A DNA stretch of 45,513 nt from Paracoccaceae bacterium (GTDB taxonomy: Bacteria > Pseudomonadota > Alphaproteobacteria > Rhodobacterales > Rhodobacteraceae): NCBI GenBank assembly GCA_020425085.1, contig JAGQRW010000008.1, positions 1 to 45,513 on the forward strand, read 5' to 3'. Positions 7,752-16,906 of this stretch are shown piece after piece (position 1 is the stretch's first letter; every line of letters begins with the position of its first letter). The translations under genes were made by a program, and so were the position numbers. The notes under the pieces were generated by a model. It was not told where the DNA came from, made no database searches, and saw only the letters and a program-made list of their open reading frames with translations.

Positions 7752-10187
7752 CTAGTCACTGCTTGGCGGTGCTTTCAGCTTGTCCATGGCCGCGTGGATC
7801 TGCTTGTTCAGCGGCAGATCCGGATTGTCACCGGTCAAATCCAGCGCTATCTGGAACTGCTTATTGGCCTCATCCGGCCGCGTCAGCGCCGCATAGACCA
7901 TACCCAGATGGTAATGGACCGACGCATCCTTCAGCCCGGCATTGGCCGCCGGTTCCAGATGCGACAAGGCCTCGTCATAATCGCCGCGGCGATAGGCGAT
8001 CCAGCCATAGGTATCCTGAAAGGCCGGCTGTTTGGTCGCCCGCAGCCGCCGCGCGATGACATAGGCGCGCTCCAGGCTTTCGGCATCGGTGCGGTTGTTG
8101 GCCAAGAGGCTGGCCAGGTTGTTGGCGATAATCAGCGAATTGCTGTCCTGGGCATAAAGTTCTTCATAGATGGCGATGGCGCCGTCGATATCATTGGCCT
8201 GTTCCAGTAATGAAGCCTTGATCCATTTCAGCGTTGCGGCATTTGGTATGGCGGCCAGACCATCCGCCAGCGCCTGATCTGCCTCGGCGGGTTTGCCGGC
8301 CCGGCGCAGCACCGCATAAAGTTCACGCCACAGCGCCTCGCGCTGGTCGTTTTCGGCCAGCAACTGCCGGTAGATCGCTATCGCCTGGTCCGGCTGGCCG
8401 GTGGATTCCAGCAACCGGCCCCTGATGGCGCGCAATCCGGGATTGTCCGGAAATTCGGCCAGCGCCTCATCCGTGGCCTTCATCGCCTCGTCAAGGCGGT
8501 TGTTGGCGATATGGGTGCGGATGATTGCCACCTGCACCTGCAACTTGTTGTCGCCATCCTTTTCCAGGTCTTCCAGGAACCGCATCACCTCGTCGCCGTG
8601 TTCCTGCGCCTGCAGCAGGGCAAGTTTCAGGTTCTTGGCCATGGATTCGGCCTGCGGCCCTTCAAGTCCGTCAAGGGTATCGACGATCTGGGTGGCGCGC
8701 GGCCAGTCCTTCAGCCGCAGATAGACATCCCCCAGCATCCCGAGGATTTGCAGATTGTTCGGGGCCAGCCTGAGCGCGTTGACCAGAATCCCCTCGGCCG
8801 GCAGATCCTTTTGATCCGACATCAGAAAGCGCGCATAAAGCATGGATTCCGCCGGTGCGGAATTTGACGCCTCGACCGCCAGCGACAGCATCTCGCCCAT
8901 CAGATCACGGCTGCCGTCACGCTCATAAGCGCGTGCCATCAGGGTCATGATCTGGGCGTCCTGCGGGCTCTGATCCAGCGCCTGACGCAAAAGGATGATC
9001 GCCTCGTCGGTCTGATCGGCATCAATCAGCCAGCCGGCCTTCAGTTTCAGCGCCTCAAGCTGGGTGGCGTCTTCGGTCAGCACCTGTTCGATCAGTTCTC
9101 GTGCCCCGACCAGGTTGCCGGTTGCCCAGCGAATGCGCGCCAGCGCCACCTTGATGTTGCGGGTCTGATCCGACGGCTCGGCACTGGCCAGCACGTTTTC
9201 CAGTTCGGCGATCGCCTCGTCGGGCTTGCCCTCGTCAAAATTGAGGCCGGCCCGGAGCGAGCGATAGAAATCGGGATTATCGCCACTGGCGATGATCCGG
9301 TCGAGTTCTTCCTTTGCCGCCGGAATGCCTTTGGTGCTCATCAGAAACCGGATCAGGTCGGCCTTGCCCGCATCGCCGCCGGTCGCGGCCAACTGGCGCA
9401 GAAACCTTTCCGCCTTGTCCAGTTCCTTGCGCGACAAATACCAGCGCACCAGGGTTTGCCGCGCTTCCAGGTTGTCCGGGAAAATTTTAATCATTTCAAT
9501 AAGTTGCGCTTCGACCGCATCGCTTTCGCCAAGCTGGTTCAGCAAGGTCAGCCGGATGCGGTAAAGGTTCAGATCGGTCTTGTTTGTGGCCAGCGCCTCG
9601 TCCAGTTCCTTGAGGGCGCCGCGTTCGTCACCCGCCTGCAACAGCCCGTCAATGATGATCCGCCGCGGAAATATGCTGTCGGGAAGTTCTTCCTTCAGGA
9701 CCATGGCATCGGCCACCGCCTTGCGCTGCGCCTCCTTGTCGTTGCTTTGCAGGGCGTTCTTGTAGGCCAGGGTATTCAGCACCACCCTGACCCTGGGATC
9801 GTCGGGGGCAATTTCAGCCGCAACCTTGATATGGCGTTCAGCCTCGTCCCAGTTCTGCGCCTGCAGCGCCATCTCGGCCAGTTCGCGCCGCCCGTCGAGT
9901 TCTTCGGGATAGAATTCCACGAACCGCAGGAACTGGCTGTAGGCCTCCTGATACTTGCCCTGCGCCTGAACCGCGCGGGCATAGGCCAGCCGCGCATCAT
10001 GGTGCTTGCCGTTCAGCTCGAACACGTTGCGGAACTCGACCAGGGCGCGGTCGACATCACCCTCCTGAAGCAGTTCAAGCCCCTGCTGGTAGTGTTTTTC
10101 GGCCCGTTCCTCGGCTGAATCACAGGCGGAAACCAGCGAAATGAACGCCAGCGAGGTAAGAAGGATCAGGGTTTTTCGTAAATACAT
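7752..10187 (-). CDS. prsT: TPR-repeat lipoprotein of the exosortase system (PrsT-like)
   Basis: An 811-residue protein. The start at 10187 gives a lipoprotein signal (MYLRKTLILLTSLAFISLVSAC, lipobox L-V-S-A-C); an in-frame upstream start would add 19 residues that spoil it. An AGAGG sequence lies upstream of this ATG. The rest is tetratricopeptide repeats from end to end ('HYQQGLELLQEGDVDRALVE', 'ANNLASLLANNRTDAESLER' and similar). This matches PrsT, the large TPR protein accompanying PEP-CTERM exopolysaccharide loci, thought to be a periplasmic assembly scaffold. It precedes the export and barrel genes on the same strand, so one operon is likely. The symbol is by analogy. Confidence 0.82.
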   Translation of the reverse strand: MYLRKTLILLTSLAFISLVSACDSAEERAEKHYQQGLELLQEGDVDRALVEFRNVFELNGKHHDARLAYARAVQAQGKYQEAYSQFLRFVEFYPEELDGRRELAEMALQAQNWDEAERHIKVAAEIAPDDPRVRVVLNTLAYKNALQSNDKEAQRKAVADAMVLKEELPDSIFPRRIIIDGLLQAGDERGALKELDEALATNKTDLNLYRIRLTLLNQLGESDAVEAQLIEMIKIFPDNLEARQTLVRWYLSRKELDKAERFLRQLAATGGDAGKADLIRFLMSTKGIPAAKEELDRIIASGDNPDFYRSLRAGLNFDEGKPDEAIAELENVLASAEPSDQTRNIKVALARIRWATGNLVGARELIEQVLTEDATQLEALKLKAGWLIDADQTDEAIILLRQALDQSPQDAQIMTLMARAYERDGSRDLMGEMLSLAVEASNSAPAESMLYARFLMSDQKDLPAEGILVNALRLAPNNLQILGMLGDVYLRLKDWPRATQIVDTLDGLEGPQAESMAKNLKLALLQAQEHGDEVMRFLEDLEKDGDNKLQVQVAIIRTHIANNRLDEAMKATDEALAEFPDNPGLRAIRGRLLESTGQPDQAIAIYRQLLAENDQREALWRELYAVLRRAGKPAEADQALADGLAAIPNAATLKWIKASLLEQANDIDGAIAIYEELYAQDSNSLIIANNLASLLANNRTDAESLERAYVIARRLRATKQPAFQDTYGWIAYRRGDYDEALSHLEPAANAGLKDASVHYHLGMVYAALTRPDEANKQFQIALDLTGDNPDLPLNKQIHAAMDKLKAPPSSD

Positions 10188-10307
10188 GAGCGCCGGGCCT
10201 CTGCCTAATTTTATATTGCCAAGCGTGATTTTCACGCTCAGCAATGTTTCAGGTTAGGGTATAGCGATTTTCAGGCCCGAGACCAACGGGTTATAAAGGC
10301 AACTGTA

Positions 10308-10997
10308 TCAATAACCCGTGCAGCGCATCACGACAGCAAAAGTGCGGGCGATCACGCTCAGATCGGTTTTCAGCGATACCGCCTGTTCATATTTCAGATC
10401 GTATATGGCGCGGCTCTTGAATTCAGCCTCGTTACGGTCGGAAATCTGCCAGAACCCGGAAATGCCGGGACGCAGACGGTAATAGGCGGTGCCGGGATAA
10501 AGTACCCGCTGATCGCACATCATCGGGCGCGGCCCCACCAGCGACATTTCCCCCCTGAGCACGTTCAGAAGTTGCGGCAGCTCGTCCATCGAGGTCTTGC
10601 GGATGAAGCGGCCGATACGGGTGATCCTCGGGTCGCGCTTCAGCTTCTGGCTTGCATCCCATTCGCGTTTCGCATCCGGGTCATGGGCCAGATGCGCCGC
10701 CAGCCGGGCTTCGGCATCCGGCACCATCGAGCGCAGTTTCCACATATGGAAAACGGTGTTGTCCCTGCCAACGCGGCGCTGGCGGAAAAACGGCGAGCCG
10801 CCATCCAGGGAAACCAGAAAGGCCAGAACCATAATGACCGGCAGGGTAATGATGGCCGTGGCCAGAACGATGGCCAGATCAAGCACACGCTTGCCAAAAT
10901 CACGGTAAATACCGAACTGGCTGGCGGGTACAATCGGGAATTCGCCGGATTTGGCGGCGTTTTCCATTTCTAATGCGTCTCTAAATTTTAAATCCAT
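10308..10997 (-). CDS. Priming sugar-1-phosphate transferase (ExoY/WbaP C-terminal type)
   Basis: A 229-residue polyisoprenyl-phosphate hexose-1-phosphate transferase that would load the first sugar onto undecaprenyl phosphate at the inner membrane. It has one N-terminal membrane helix (residues about 38-63), the KLRSM block (87-91), the catalytic Asp138-Glu139 pair in 'TSMDELPQLLNVL', GPRP (155-158) and 'RPGISGFWQ' (176-184). The length and single helix match the minimal ExoY-like form rather than the five-helix WbaP. AGGAG lies only 3 bases before the ATG at 10997, and a small hairpin sits just upstream of it. This gene probably opens the minus-strand operon that runs down to xrtD. A later in-frame ATG (residue 11) is an alternative start. 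Confidence 0.92.
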   Translation of the reverse strand: MDLKFRDALEMENAAKSGEFPIVPASQFGIYRDFGKRVLDLAIVLATAIITLPVIMVLAFLVSLDGGSPFFRQRRVGRDNTVFHMWKLRSMVPDAEARLAAHLAHDPDAKREWDASQKLKRDPRITRIGRFIRKTSMDELPQLLNVLRGEMSLVGPRPMMCDQRVLYPGTAYYRLRPGISGFWQISDRNEAEFKSRAIYDLKYEQAVSLKTDLSVIARTFAVVMRCTGY

Positions 10998-11681
10998 TAA
11001 CTCCTATCAGGACACAATCCTGACACTCCCTAAACGTTACAAATACCCGGAAAATAAAATGGGCCCCACACCATTCCGTTTCACGTTTCCAGCAGCAGGC
11101 ACCTTGTGAGTACCTTTGGATTCATACCATTAATCACAATTTCGATCAATTCTTATCGAATTTTCGCCACATTATTTGCTTGAAAATAATCAGGAATATG
11201 TCCGAGCCTGCAAACAGGCATGTTATTGAGGCCCCAAAGCACAAGTATACTGCTAATTTCGGGGGTATTGTTGCTGAATCATGCAAACCAGGCAGATGCC
11301 CGAACCAGGTGTTTCATCAAATGATTGCCACAATCCTGTCGTTTGCTGCGGGGAACGCGAATCACCGGAGCAAGATCAGGCACAGAATCACCGGAAAGGT
11401 AGAAGTTGTGCCCAGGGAGATTGTGGCCCCGGTTTCATTCCTGCCCGGACAGGCAAGCGACGGTATGGCGGTGGGCTATTATTTCCACTTTGGAAACAAT
11501 GGAGGGTTTATTACTCCGATCATGTGATCTGGTATATGCTATTTCGGGTACCCGTTTGACCCGGGTTCAGGAATGACTATTTAAGGGATGAATGCGCCCG
11601 GTAGATTTTGTAACAATACTGCGCTCAAGGACATATCCGTCGGCAGGATTATGGCGCAGCAGTAAAGGTAACCTGGACGAC
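10998..11681. promoter_or_regulatory. Divergent promoter region of the exopolysaccharide core
   Basis: About 680 bases separate the minus-strand unit (priming transferase onward) from the plus-strand unit (ATPase, chain length, kinase), so promoters for both must lie here. The left part is AT-rich (about 11100-11220). A perfect 10-base palindrome CGGGTACCCG lies at 11545-11554. The element AATCACCGGA occurs twice between about 11358 and 11400. Open frames such as 11180-11527 show no recognisable product. I cannot assign specific -35/-10 or sigma-54 boxes with confidence. Confidence 0.5.
11007..11023 (-). promoter_or_regulatory. Small hairpin next to the ribosome binding site of the priming transferase
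   Basis: TCAGGA, a 5-base loop and TCCTGA form a perfect 6-base stem. In the minus-strand transcript it ends one base before the AGGAG ribosome binding site at 11005-11001. Such a position could affect translation initiation, but the stem is short and may be chance. Confidence 0.3.
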
Positions 11682-12590
11682 ATGCCAGAACACGAATTTT
11701 ATACCGATGTCTTCAATCTACGGGAGCGGCCATTCACCCTGCTGCCGGATCCGGAGTTCATTTTCTGGACCCGTGAACACACCCGTGCCTATGCCGTCCT
11801 GCAATACGGCATCATGTCCCGTTCGCCCCTGACCATCATCACCGGCGAGGTCGGGGCGGGCAAGACCACGCTGGTTCAGAAACTTCTGTCCGAACCCAAG
11901 GATGATCTGACCGTCGGCCTGATCTCCAACGCCCAGGGCGGGCGCGGCGAGTTGTTGCAATGGGTCTTGAACGCGCTCCGCCACCCGGCACCGCAAGGCG
12001 CCAGCTATGTGGAAATGTTCCAGCGGCTTCAGGATTTCCTGATCAGCGAATACAGCGAGGGACGGCGCGTCGCGCTGATCATCGACGAGGCGCAGAACCT
12101 GTCGGTCGAGGGGCTGGAGGAATTGCGCATGCTGACCAATGTCAATTCCAACAAGGACGAACTGGTGCAGTTCATCCTGGTCGGACAGCCGGAACTCAGG
12201 CAGATGATCATGCGCCCGGAACTTCGCCAGTTCGCGCAGCGGGTATCGGCGAATTATCATCTGCCCAGTATGGCGTCCGATACGGTTTCCGACTATATCA
12301 CGCATCGGCTTGTCACAGCCGGAGGTACGGGTAATGAGTTCACTAAACAGGCCTGCGAAAAGATCTTCAAGGCCACCGGCGGGGTGCCGCGCCTGGTCAA
12401 CCAGCTTTGCGATTTCTGCATGATCTACACATCCATAAACAACAGCCGGCTGGTGCTGGCCAGTACCGTTGAACAGGTTCTGGCCGACGGCGTATTCTTT
12501 GCCGGCTTTATCGCCGAAGATGCGCCGGACAACGCCCCAACGGCGGCAAAGCCACCCAAAAGCAGCATCAATGGCGGGGGAGCAGCCTGA
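11682..12590 (+). CDS. ExeA-like AAA ATPase of the exosortase exopolysaccharide system
   Basis: A 302-residue ATPase. The start at 11682 (MPEHEFYTDVFNLRERPF) is preferred over an in-frame upstream ATG at 11592 because family members begin with this 'Y-x-x-x-F-x-L-x-x-x-P-F' block and an AAAGG lies about 14 bases before it. Walker A is GEVGAGKTT (55-63) and Walker B 'VALIIDEAQNL' (130-140). It is related to the general secretion ATPase ExeA and matches the XrtA-associated ATPase found in these loci, probably energising or regulating assembly of the polymer machinery. Its stop overlaps the start of the chain-length gene by one base (TGATG), so the two are coupled. Confidence 0.88.
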   Translation: MPEHEFYTDVFNLRERPFTLLPDPEFIFWTREHTRAYAVLQYGIMSRSPLTIITGEVGAGKTTLVQKLLSEPKDDLTVGLISNAQGGRGELLQWVLNALRHPAPQGASYVEMFQRLQDFLISEYSEGRRVALIIDEAQNLSVEGLEELRMLTNVNSNKDELVQFILVGQPELRQMIMRPELRQFAQRVSANYHLPSMASDTVSDYITHRLVTAGGTGNEFTKQACEKIFKATGGVPRLVNQLCDFCMIYTSINNSRLVLASTVEQVLADGVFFAGFIAEDAPDNAPTAAKPPKSSINGGGAA

Positions 12591-14125
12591 TGAATCTGGA
12601 CATCAAATATTATATATCGGTTTTCTTCAGGCGGTTTCCGATATTCTTTATCGTCACCGCTCTGTTTTCCGCCATCGCCATTTCTGCGGCGTTTCTTTTA
12701 CCCACCACCTATGAAGCGCAGGCGCGGCTTTTGGTGGAATCGCCGCAGATCCCCGACGATATGGCGGCCTCGACGGTTCAGACCAACGCGCCCGAGCAGC
12801 TGGAGATTTTCGAACAGCGCCTGATGACCCGCGCCAATCTTCTGGACATCGCCAACAAGCGCAAGGTTTTCGACCATCAGGACACCATGTCACCCGATGA
12901 GATCGTGCAGGCGATGCACGACAAGACTGACATCAAGCGCGCCAGCGGTCGCGAGCGGGCCACCCTGATGACCCTGACCTTCCGGGCAACCAAGCCCCGG
13001 ACCGCGGCCCAGGTGACCAATGATTTCGTGTCGATCGTGCAGCAGGACAGTTTTCAGTTCCGCACCGGACAGGCCGAAACCACACTGGCCTTCTTTGAGC
13101 AGGAGGTCGACCGCCTGGGCTCGGAACTGGCCGAGCGGAGCAAGAAAATCCTGGAATTCAAGAACGCCCACAGCGACGCCCTGCCCGAGGCGCTGGAATA
13201 CCGGATGAGCCGTCAGAGCCTGCTACAGGAACGCCTGTCGCAGTTGCAACGGGAACAAACCCTGCTGTCAGACCAGCGTAACCGGCTGATTCAGGTGTTC
13301 AAGGCAACCGGTGGCATGCAGCTTGACGACAAGACCCTGACACCGGAACAGCGCCAGTTGCGGGATTTGCGCGAGAAACTGGCGCAGGCGCTGGCGGTCT
13401 ATTCGCCCGAGAACCCCAAGGTGAAACTGCTGAAGGCACAACTGGCCCAGCTTGAGGCGACGGTCACCGGCCCGGTTCCCGGCGATGATCCGGCATCCGG
13501 CGACAACCCCAACACCACCATGCTGGATCTGCAACTGGCGGAAATCGATTCACGCATCTCCTTTATCGCCGAACAGACCACCATCACCACTACCGAGCTT
13601 GACGAATTGCTGAGCGCCATCAACGCCACCCCCGCCAATGCCATCGCGCTTGAGGGGCTGGAGCGGGATTATTCCAACATCCAGCTACAATACAACAATG
13701 CCGTAGAGCGTCTGTCGCAGGCCGCCACCGGCGAACGCATCGAACTTCTGTCCAAGGGCCAGCGGATCAGCGTGATCGAACAGGCTGCGGTGCCCAATGA
13801 ACCGGTCGCCCCGAACCGACCGCTGATCGCCGGCGGCGGCATCCTGTTTGCAGTCCTTGCCGGTATCGGCAGCGTCATCCTTCTGGAAATGCTGAACCGC
13901 TCGGTTCGCCGCTCGGTGGATCTGACCAAAAGCCTTGGCATCACCCCGCTGGCCAGCATCCCCTATATCCGTACCGTGCGCGAGGCGGCTTTCCGCCGGC
14001 TGGTGATCGCCACCGTCACCGTGGTGGTGGTGGTCAGCGTTCCGGGAATCCTGTTTTACATCCACACCGCCTATCTGCCGCTTGACCTGATCATTGCGCG
14101 CATCGGCAACAGTATCGGATTGTAG
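12590..14125 (+). CDS. Polysaccharide chain-length determinant / co-polymerase (Wzz/PCP family)
   Basis: A 511-residue inner-membrane protein with an N-terminal membrane helix (about 17-37), a long periplasmic part predicted as coiled coil ('EVDRLGSELAERSKKILEF', 'LLQERLSQLQREQTLLSDQ'), and a second helix near 409-431 ('AGGGILFAVLAGIGSVILL') after the typical proline-rich 'PNEPVAPNRPL'. A third hydrophobic segment lies near the C-terminus (about 471-495), beyond a short cytoplasmic stretch. The kinase domain is not fused but is encoded 65 bases downstream, as in split PCP-2a systems. It would set polymer length together with the kinase and the export channel. It is coupled to the ATPase gene by a one-base overlap. 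Confidence 0.92.
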   Translation: MNLDIKYYISVFFRRFPIFFIVTALFSAIAISAAFLLPTTYEAQARLLVESPQIPDDMAASTVQTNAPEQLEIFEQRLMTRANLLDIANKRKVFDHQDTMSPDEIVQAMHDKTDIKRASGRERATLMTLTFRATKPRTAAQVTNDFVSIVQQDSFQFRTGQAETTLAFFEQEVDRLGSELAERSKKILEFKNAHSDALPEALEYRMSRQSLLQERLSQLQREQTLLSDQRNRLIQVFKATGGMQLDDKTLTPEQRQLRDLREKLAQALAVYSPENPKVKLLKAQLAQLEATVTGPVPGDDPASGDNPNTTMLDLQLAEIDSRISFIAEQTTITTTELDELLSAINATPANAIALEGLERDYSNIQLQYNNAVERLSQAATGERIELLSKGQRISVIEQAAVPNEPVAPNRPLIAGGGILFAVLAGIGSVILLEMLNRSVRRSVDLTKSLGITPLASIPYIRTVREAAFRRLVIATVTVVVVVSVPGILFYIHTAYLPLDLIIARIGNSIGL

Positions 14126-14190
14126 GGCAAAGGTACCGATCCCGGCCAAAATGACAAATGCCATAGCGATAATGAAAGACACCAACTGAC

Positions 14191-15027
14191 ATGGAACCAT
14201 TACAAGCCGCCATCCAGAAGGCCCGGGAAAACCGCCTGAAAGCCGAAAAGGCGGCGGAACCAGCGCCGGATCCGGTTCATGAGAACCCGGAACCCGCCGA
14301 AGAAGCATCAGGCCCCGAGCTGCAATCGCCCTGGGCCGCGCTGAAAGCGTTCGACCCCAATGCCCGCATCCTGAAACGCCACCGCATCGTTGCCGCCGAG
14401 ACCGGCAACGATGCCGCACCCTATGACATGCTGCGCACCCGCATCCTGCAACTGATCCGCAAGAACGGCTGGAAGCGCATCCTGATCACCTCGCCCGATG
14501 TTGGCTGTGGCAAGACCACGATCAGCGTCAACCTGGCCGCCAGCCTGGCGCGCAACCCGGAAATTCGCACCATGCTGTTCGATCTGGATCTGCGCCAGCC
14601 GATGATCGGCAAGGTTCTGGGGCTGCGCCGATCAAACAGCCTGCATCAGGTGCTGGACGGCAGCATCGCCTTTACCGATCACGCCGTGACGATGGGCGAG
14701 AACCTGATCGTCAGTTCCAATCTGGGTCCGGCCCGGAACCCTTCGGAACTTTTGCAGAGCGATCACACCGCCGAGATCCTCGATCAGGTAGAACAGACCT
14801 ATCAGCCGGATATCATGCTGTTTGACATGCCGCCGCTTTCCGGCAGCGACGACACCTATGGTTTTCTGCGTCGGGTCGATTGCTGCATTCTGGTGGCGGC
14901 AGCGGAAAGCACCACGATCGAACAGATCGACACCTCGGAACAGGAAGTGGCCGCCGAAAAGCCGGTGCTGGGGGTGGTCCTGAACAAATGCCGCTATTCC
15001 GAAAATCAGTATGGCTATGGTTACTGA
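14191..15027 (+). CDS. BY-type tyrosine autokinase (CpsD/CapB/Wzc-like cytoplasmic domain)
   Basis: A 278-residue cytoplasmic P-loop protein. Walker A lies at 101-110 (SPDVGCGKTT, Lys108), Walker A' at 129-137 (LFDLDLRQP) and Walker B at 208-213 ('IMLFDM'). The C-terminus is a tyrosine cluster (Tyr269, 274, 276, 278), the usual autophosphorylation site of bacterial tyrosine kinases. It would cycle phosphorylation to control oligomer state and polymerisation with the chain-length protein encoded just upstream. The N-terminal 60 residues are charged and proline/glutamate-rich, probably a flexible linker. No phosphatase gene of the Wzb type is visible. The gene ends 36 bases before a strong terminator. 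Confidence 0.92.
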   Translation: MEPLQAAIQKARENRLKAEKAAEPAPDPVHENPEPAEEASGPELQSPWAALKAFDPNARILKRHRIVAAETGNDAAPYDMLRTRILQLIRKNGWKRILITSPDVGCGKTTISVNLAASLARNPEIRTMLFDLDLRQPMIGKVLGLRRSNSLHQVLDGSIAFTDHAVTMGENLIVSSNLGPARNPSELLQSDHTAEILDQVEQTYQPDIMLFDMPPLSGSDDTYGFLRRVDCCILVAAAESTTIEQIDTSEQEVAAEKPVLGVVLNKCRYSENQYGYGY

Positions 15028-15063
15028 ACCATCCCGGCCATAAACCGACAAGCCAAACAAAAA

Positions 15064-15082
15064 GGCCGGTGAAACACCGGCC
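15064..15082. terminator. Bidirectional intrinsic terminator
   Basis: GGCCGGTG, loop AAA and CACCGGCC make a perfect 8-base GC-rich stem, flanked by an A run on the left (15059-15063) and CTTT on the right. It lies between two convergent genes (kinase ending at 15027, VPLPA protein ending at 15106) and can serve both. Confidence 0.88.
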
Positions 15083-15105
15083 CTTTCAGAATATCGTAAA
15101 TGCTG

Positions 15106-15609
15106 TCAGGCGGTCGTCTTGCGACGCCGGGAAACGACCAGCCCGCCAAGCGCCGTCAGCAACAGCAGGCCACCGGCTGGCAGCGGCACCGTCGATACGT
15201 CGAAATCGAACGAAACCCCGGCGGTGGAACCCGACCATGAAATCACCAGATCCTGGCTCAGCGATGGCAGGGTGAAGGTGGTGCGCAAATCGGTTATACC
15301 TACGGTTACCGCCTTGGAAACGATCAGCGCGTGGGTAATGTTGTCATACCAGCTGACCGTCAGATCGGTAAAGGTGCCAAGAACACCCAGCGTGACCGAA
15401 GCGTTCACCTGTCCGTCCACCGGATCGACCAGCGAATAGAAGTTCACCAGATGCGAACCGGCGCCGCCGTCCGGATCGACCGCACTGCCGGTAAACAACG
15501 TATCAGAATTAATGTCGTATGAGCCGCCTGCGCTGGTGACCGTCACCGCGCCAGCAGAAACTGCCGAAAGCGCCAAGGCTGCTGCACAAATCAATGTTCT
15601 GATGTTCAT
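15106..15609 (-). CDS. Small VPLPA-CTERM sorted secreted protein
   Basis: A 167-residue exported protein of unknown function. The start at 15609 gives a clean signal peptide ('MNIRTLICAAALALSAVSAG'). The mature part (about 21-138) is rich in Thr, Ser, Val and Asp, with no cysteine and a beta-strand-like pattern. The C-terminus is a textbook exosortase signal: VPLPA at 141-145, a hydrophobic helix (146-160), then RRRK. It is therefore a likely XrtD substrate, with xrtD about 10 kb away in the same locus. It shares a terminator with the convergent kinase gene. I do not recognise the mature domain. It may be a surface or matrix protein accompanying the polymer. Confidence 0.88.
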   Translation of the reverse strand: MNIRTLICAAALALSAVSAGAVTVTSAGGSYDINSDTLFTGSAVDPDGGAGSHLVNFYSLVDPVDGQVNASVTLGVLGTFTDLTVSWYDNITHALIVSKAVTVGITDLRTTFTLPSLSQDLVISWSGSTAGVSFDFDVSTVPLPAGGLLLLTALGGLVVSRRRKTTA

Positions 15610-16033
15610 GATAAACCACTTTTCGTTAAGTACATTTCGAATCGCTGCCACAGGGCAGCCTCAATCCAAAGATTAACATACGGTAACCGGTATTGGCAAC
15701 TTGCTCGCCTGCCAATCGGCCGAAATATGGCAATTTTCCGGCAACCCCCTTGTTTTGCGGCCTGCTTGTCCCGGCTTTGCTGGCAACGGGCGGTCTTTGC
15801 CAGATTTGGTGCAATACAATCCCCCCATTTTACCCTGTTTTGTTTCCAACAAGGAAACATTTGGCTTCGGTGATGCCTGTTGGTGATTCTCGGGCCCCGG
15901 AAGCCTTACCAATGCAAACTTTGCCCTTGTATCACCGGCACCCGGCCCACAGGTTTCCGCCTGACACGAGCGATCGGAAATGTTATCCGGCACTGCCAGA
16001 TGGCACCCCAGATCGCATCATTGTGGAGTATCC
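15610..16033. other. Intergenic region with inverted repeats
   Basis: About 420 bases between divergent genes, so it should contain promoters for both. It holds a 7-base inverted repeat ATTGGCA/TGCCAAT (15692-15716, 11-base spacer) and a perfect 7-base hairpin TGTTTCC-AACAA-GGAAACA (15841-15859). A regulator site is possible. No open frame in it has a recognisable product. Confidence 0.45.
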
Positions 16034-16897
16034 GTGACCTATAAGTATGCCGTAATCATCCCTCATTATAATGATGTGGCGCGGCTTGACCGATGTCTGG
16101 ACGTGCTGGTCAACAGCCCGCATTCCGACTGTGAAATCGTTGTCGCCGACAATATGTCCAGCGATCCCATGGATGAAATCCGCGCCAGATACCCGATGGT
16201 GCGGTTCATCGAGGAACCCGAAAAAGGTGCCGCGATGGCGCGCAACCGCGGGGTGGCGGAAACCTCGGCACCGGTGCTGTTCTTTATCGACGCCGATTGC
16301 GTCCCGGCGCCGGACTGGTTTCTGACCGCAACCAGGGTCTGCGGCAATGCCGACCTGATCGGCGGGCGGGTCGATGTGTTCGACGAAACCCCGCCGCCAC
16401 GCAGCGGTGCCGAGGCGCTGGAAGCGGTATTCGCCTTCAACTTCCGCACCTATGTCGAGAAACAGGGATTTGCAGGCTCCGGCAATCTGCTGACCCGGCG
16501 CGAGGTGTTTGCCGATGTCGGCGGCTTCGTCCATGGCCTGTCCGAGGATCTGGACTGGTGCCACCGCGCCCGCGCCAAGGGCTATCGGCTGATCTATGAG
16601 GACCGGCTCTGCGTAAGTCATCCATCGCGCCAGGACTGGGCGGCGCTGCGCCGCAAATGGCATCGCCTGACCGAGGAGCTTTACGGCGTCAACGGCTCCA
16701 CCCTGCGCGCCCGGTTGCGATGGGCGATCCGCGCCCTTGCCATGCCCCTTAGTGCGGTGGTGCATACGCCGAAGATCCTGTTCAGCCGGAAACTATCGTC
16801 GGCCGGGGAACGGTGGCGCGGGGTGGTCACGCTGTTTCGCCTGCGCCTTCTGCGCGCCGGCTGGATGTTGCGCCAGGCACTGGGGCTGGCGATCTGA
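16034..16897 (+). CDS. Family 2 glycosyltransferase
   Basis: A 287-residue GT-A fold glycosyltransferase. I place the start at the GTG at 16034: GGAG lies 5 bases before it, and the protein then begins directly with the nucleotide-binding strand ('YAVIIPHYNDVARLDRCLDV'). The DxD metal/nucleotide motif is at residues 86-88 (FFIDADCVPAPDW), and a 'GLSEDLDWCHRA' segment carries the probable catalytic ED. It would add a sugar to the lipid-linked repeat unit on the cytoplasmic side. The C-terminus is basic and amphipathic, so it is probably membrane-associated. It converges on the recombinase gene with a 9-base gap. Confidence 0.88.
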   Translation: MTYKYAVIIPHYNDVARLDRCLDVLVNSPHSDCEIVVADNMSSDPMDEIRARYPMVRFIEEPEKGAAMARNRGVAETSAPVLFFIDADCVPAPDWFLTATRVCGNADLIGGRVDVFDETPPPRSGAEALEAVFAFNFRTYVEKQGFAGSGNLLTRREVFADVGGFVHGLSEDLDWCHRARAKGYRLIYEDRLCVSHPSRQDWAALRRKWHRLTEELYGVNGSTLRARLRWAIRALAMPLSAVVHTPKILFSRKLSSAGERWRGVVTLFRLRLLRAGWMLRQALGLAI

Positions 16898-16906
16898 TTG
16901 CCGCCG

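Noticed and set aside
11180-11527. 115-codon plus-strand frame in the divergent promoter region
   Set aside because: Sequence is not protein-like, overlaps another frame, and lies where promoters are expected.
16003-16019. Sigma-54-like promoter (TGGCAC-N5-ATCGCA)
   Set aside because: The -12 part is poor and the predicted start would lie about 5 bases before the GTG, leaving no room for the GGAG ribosome binding site.
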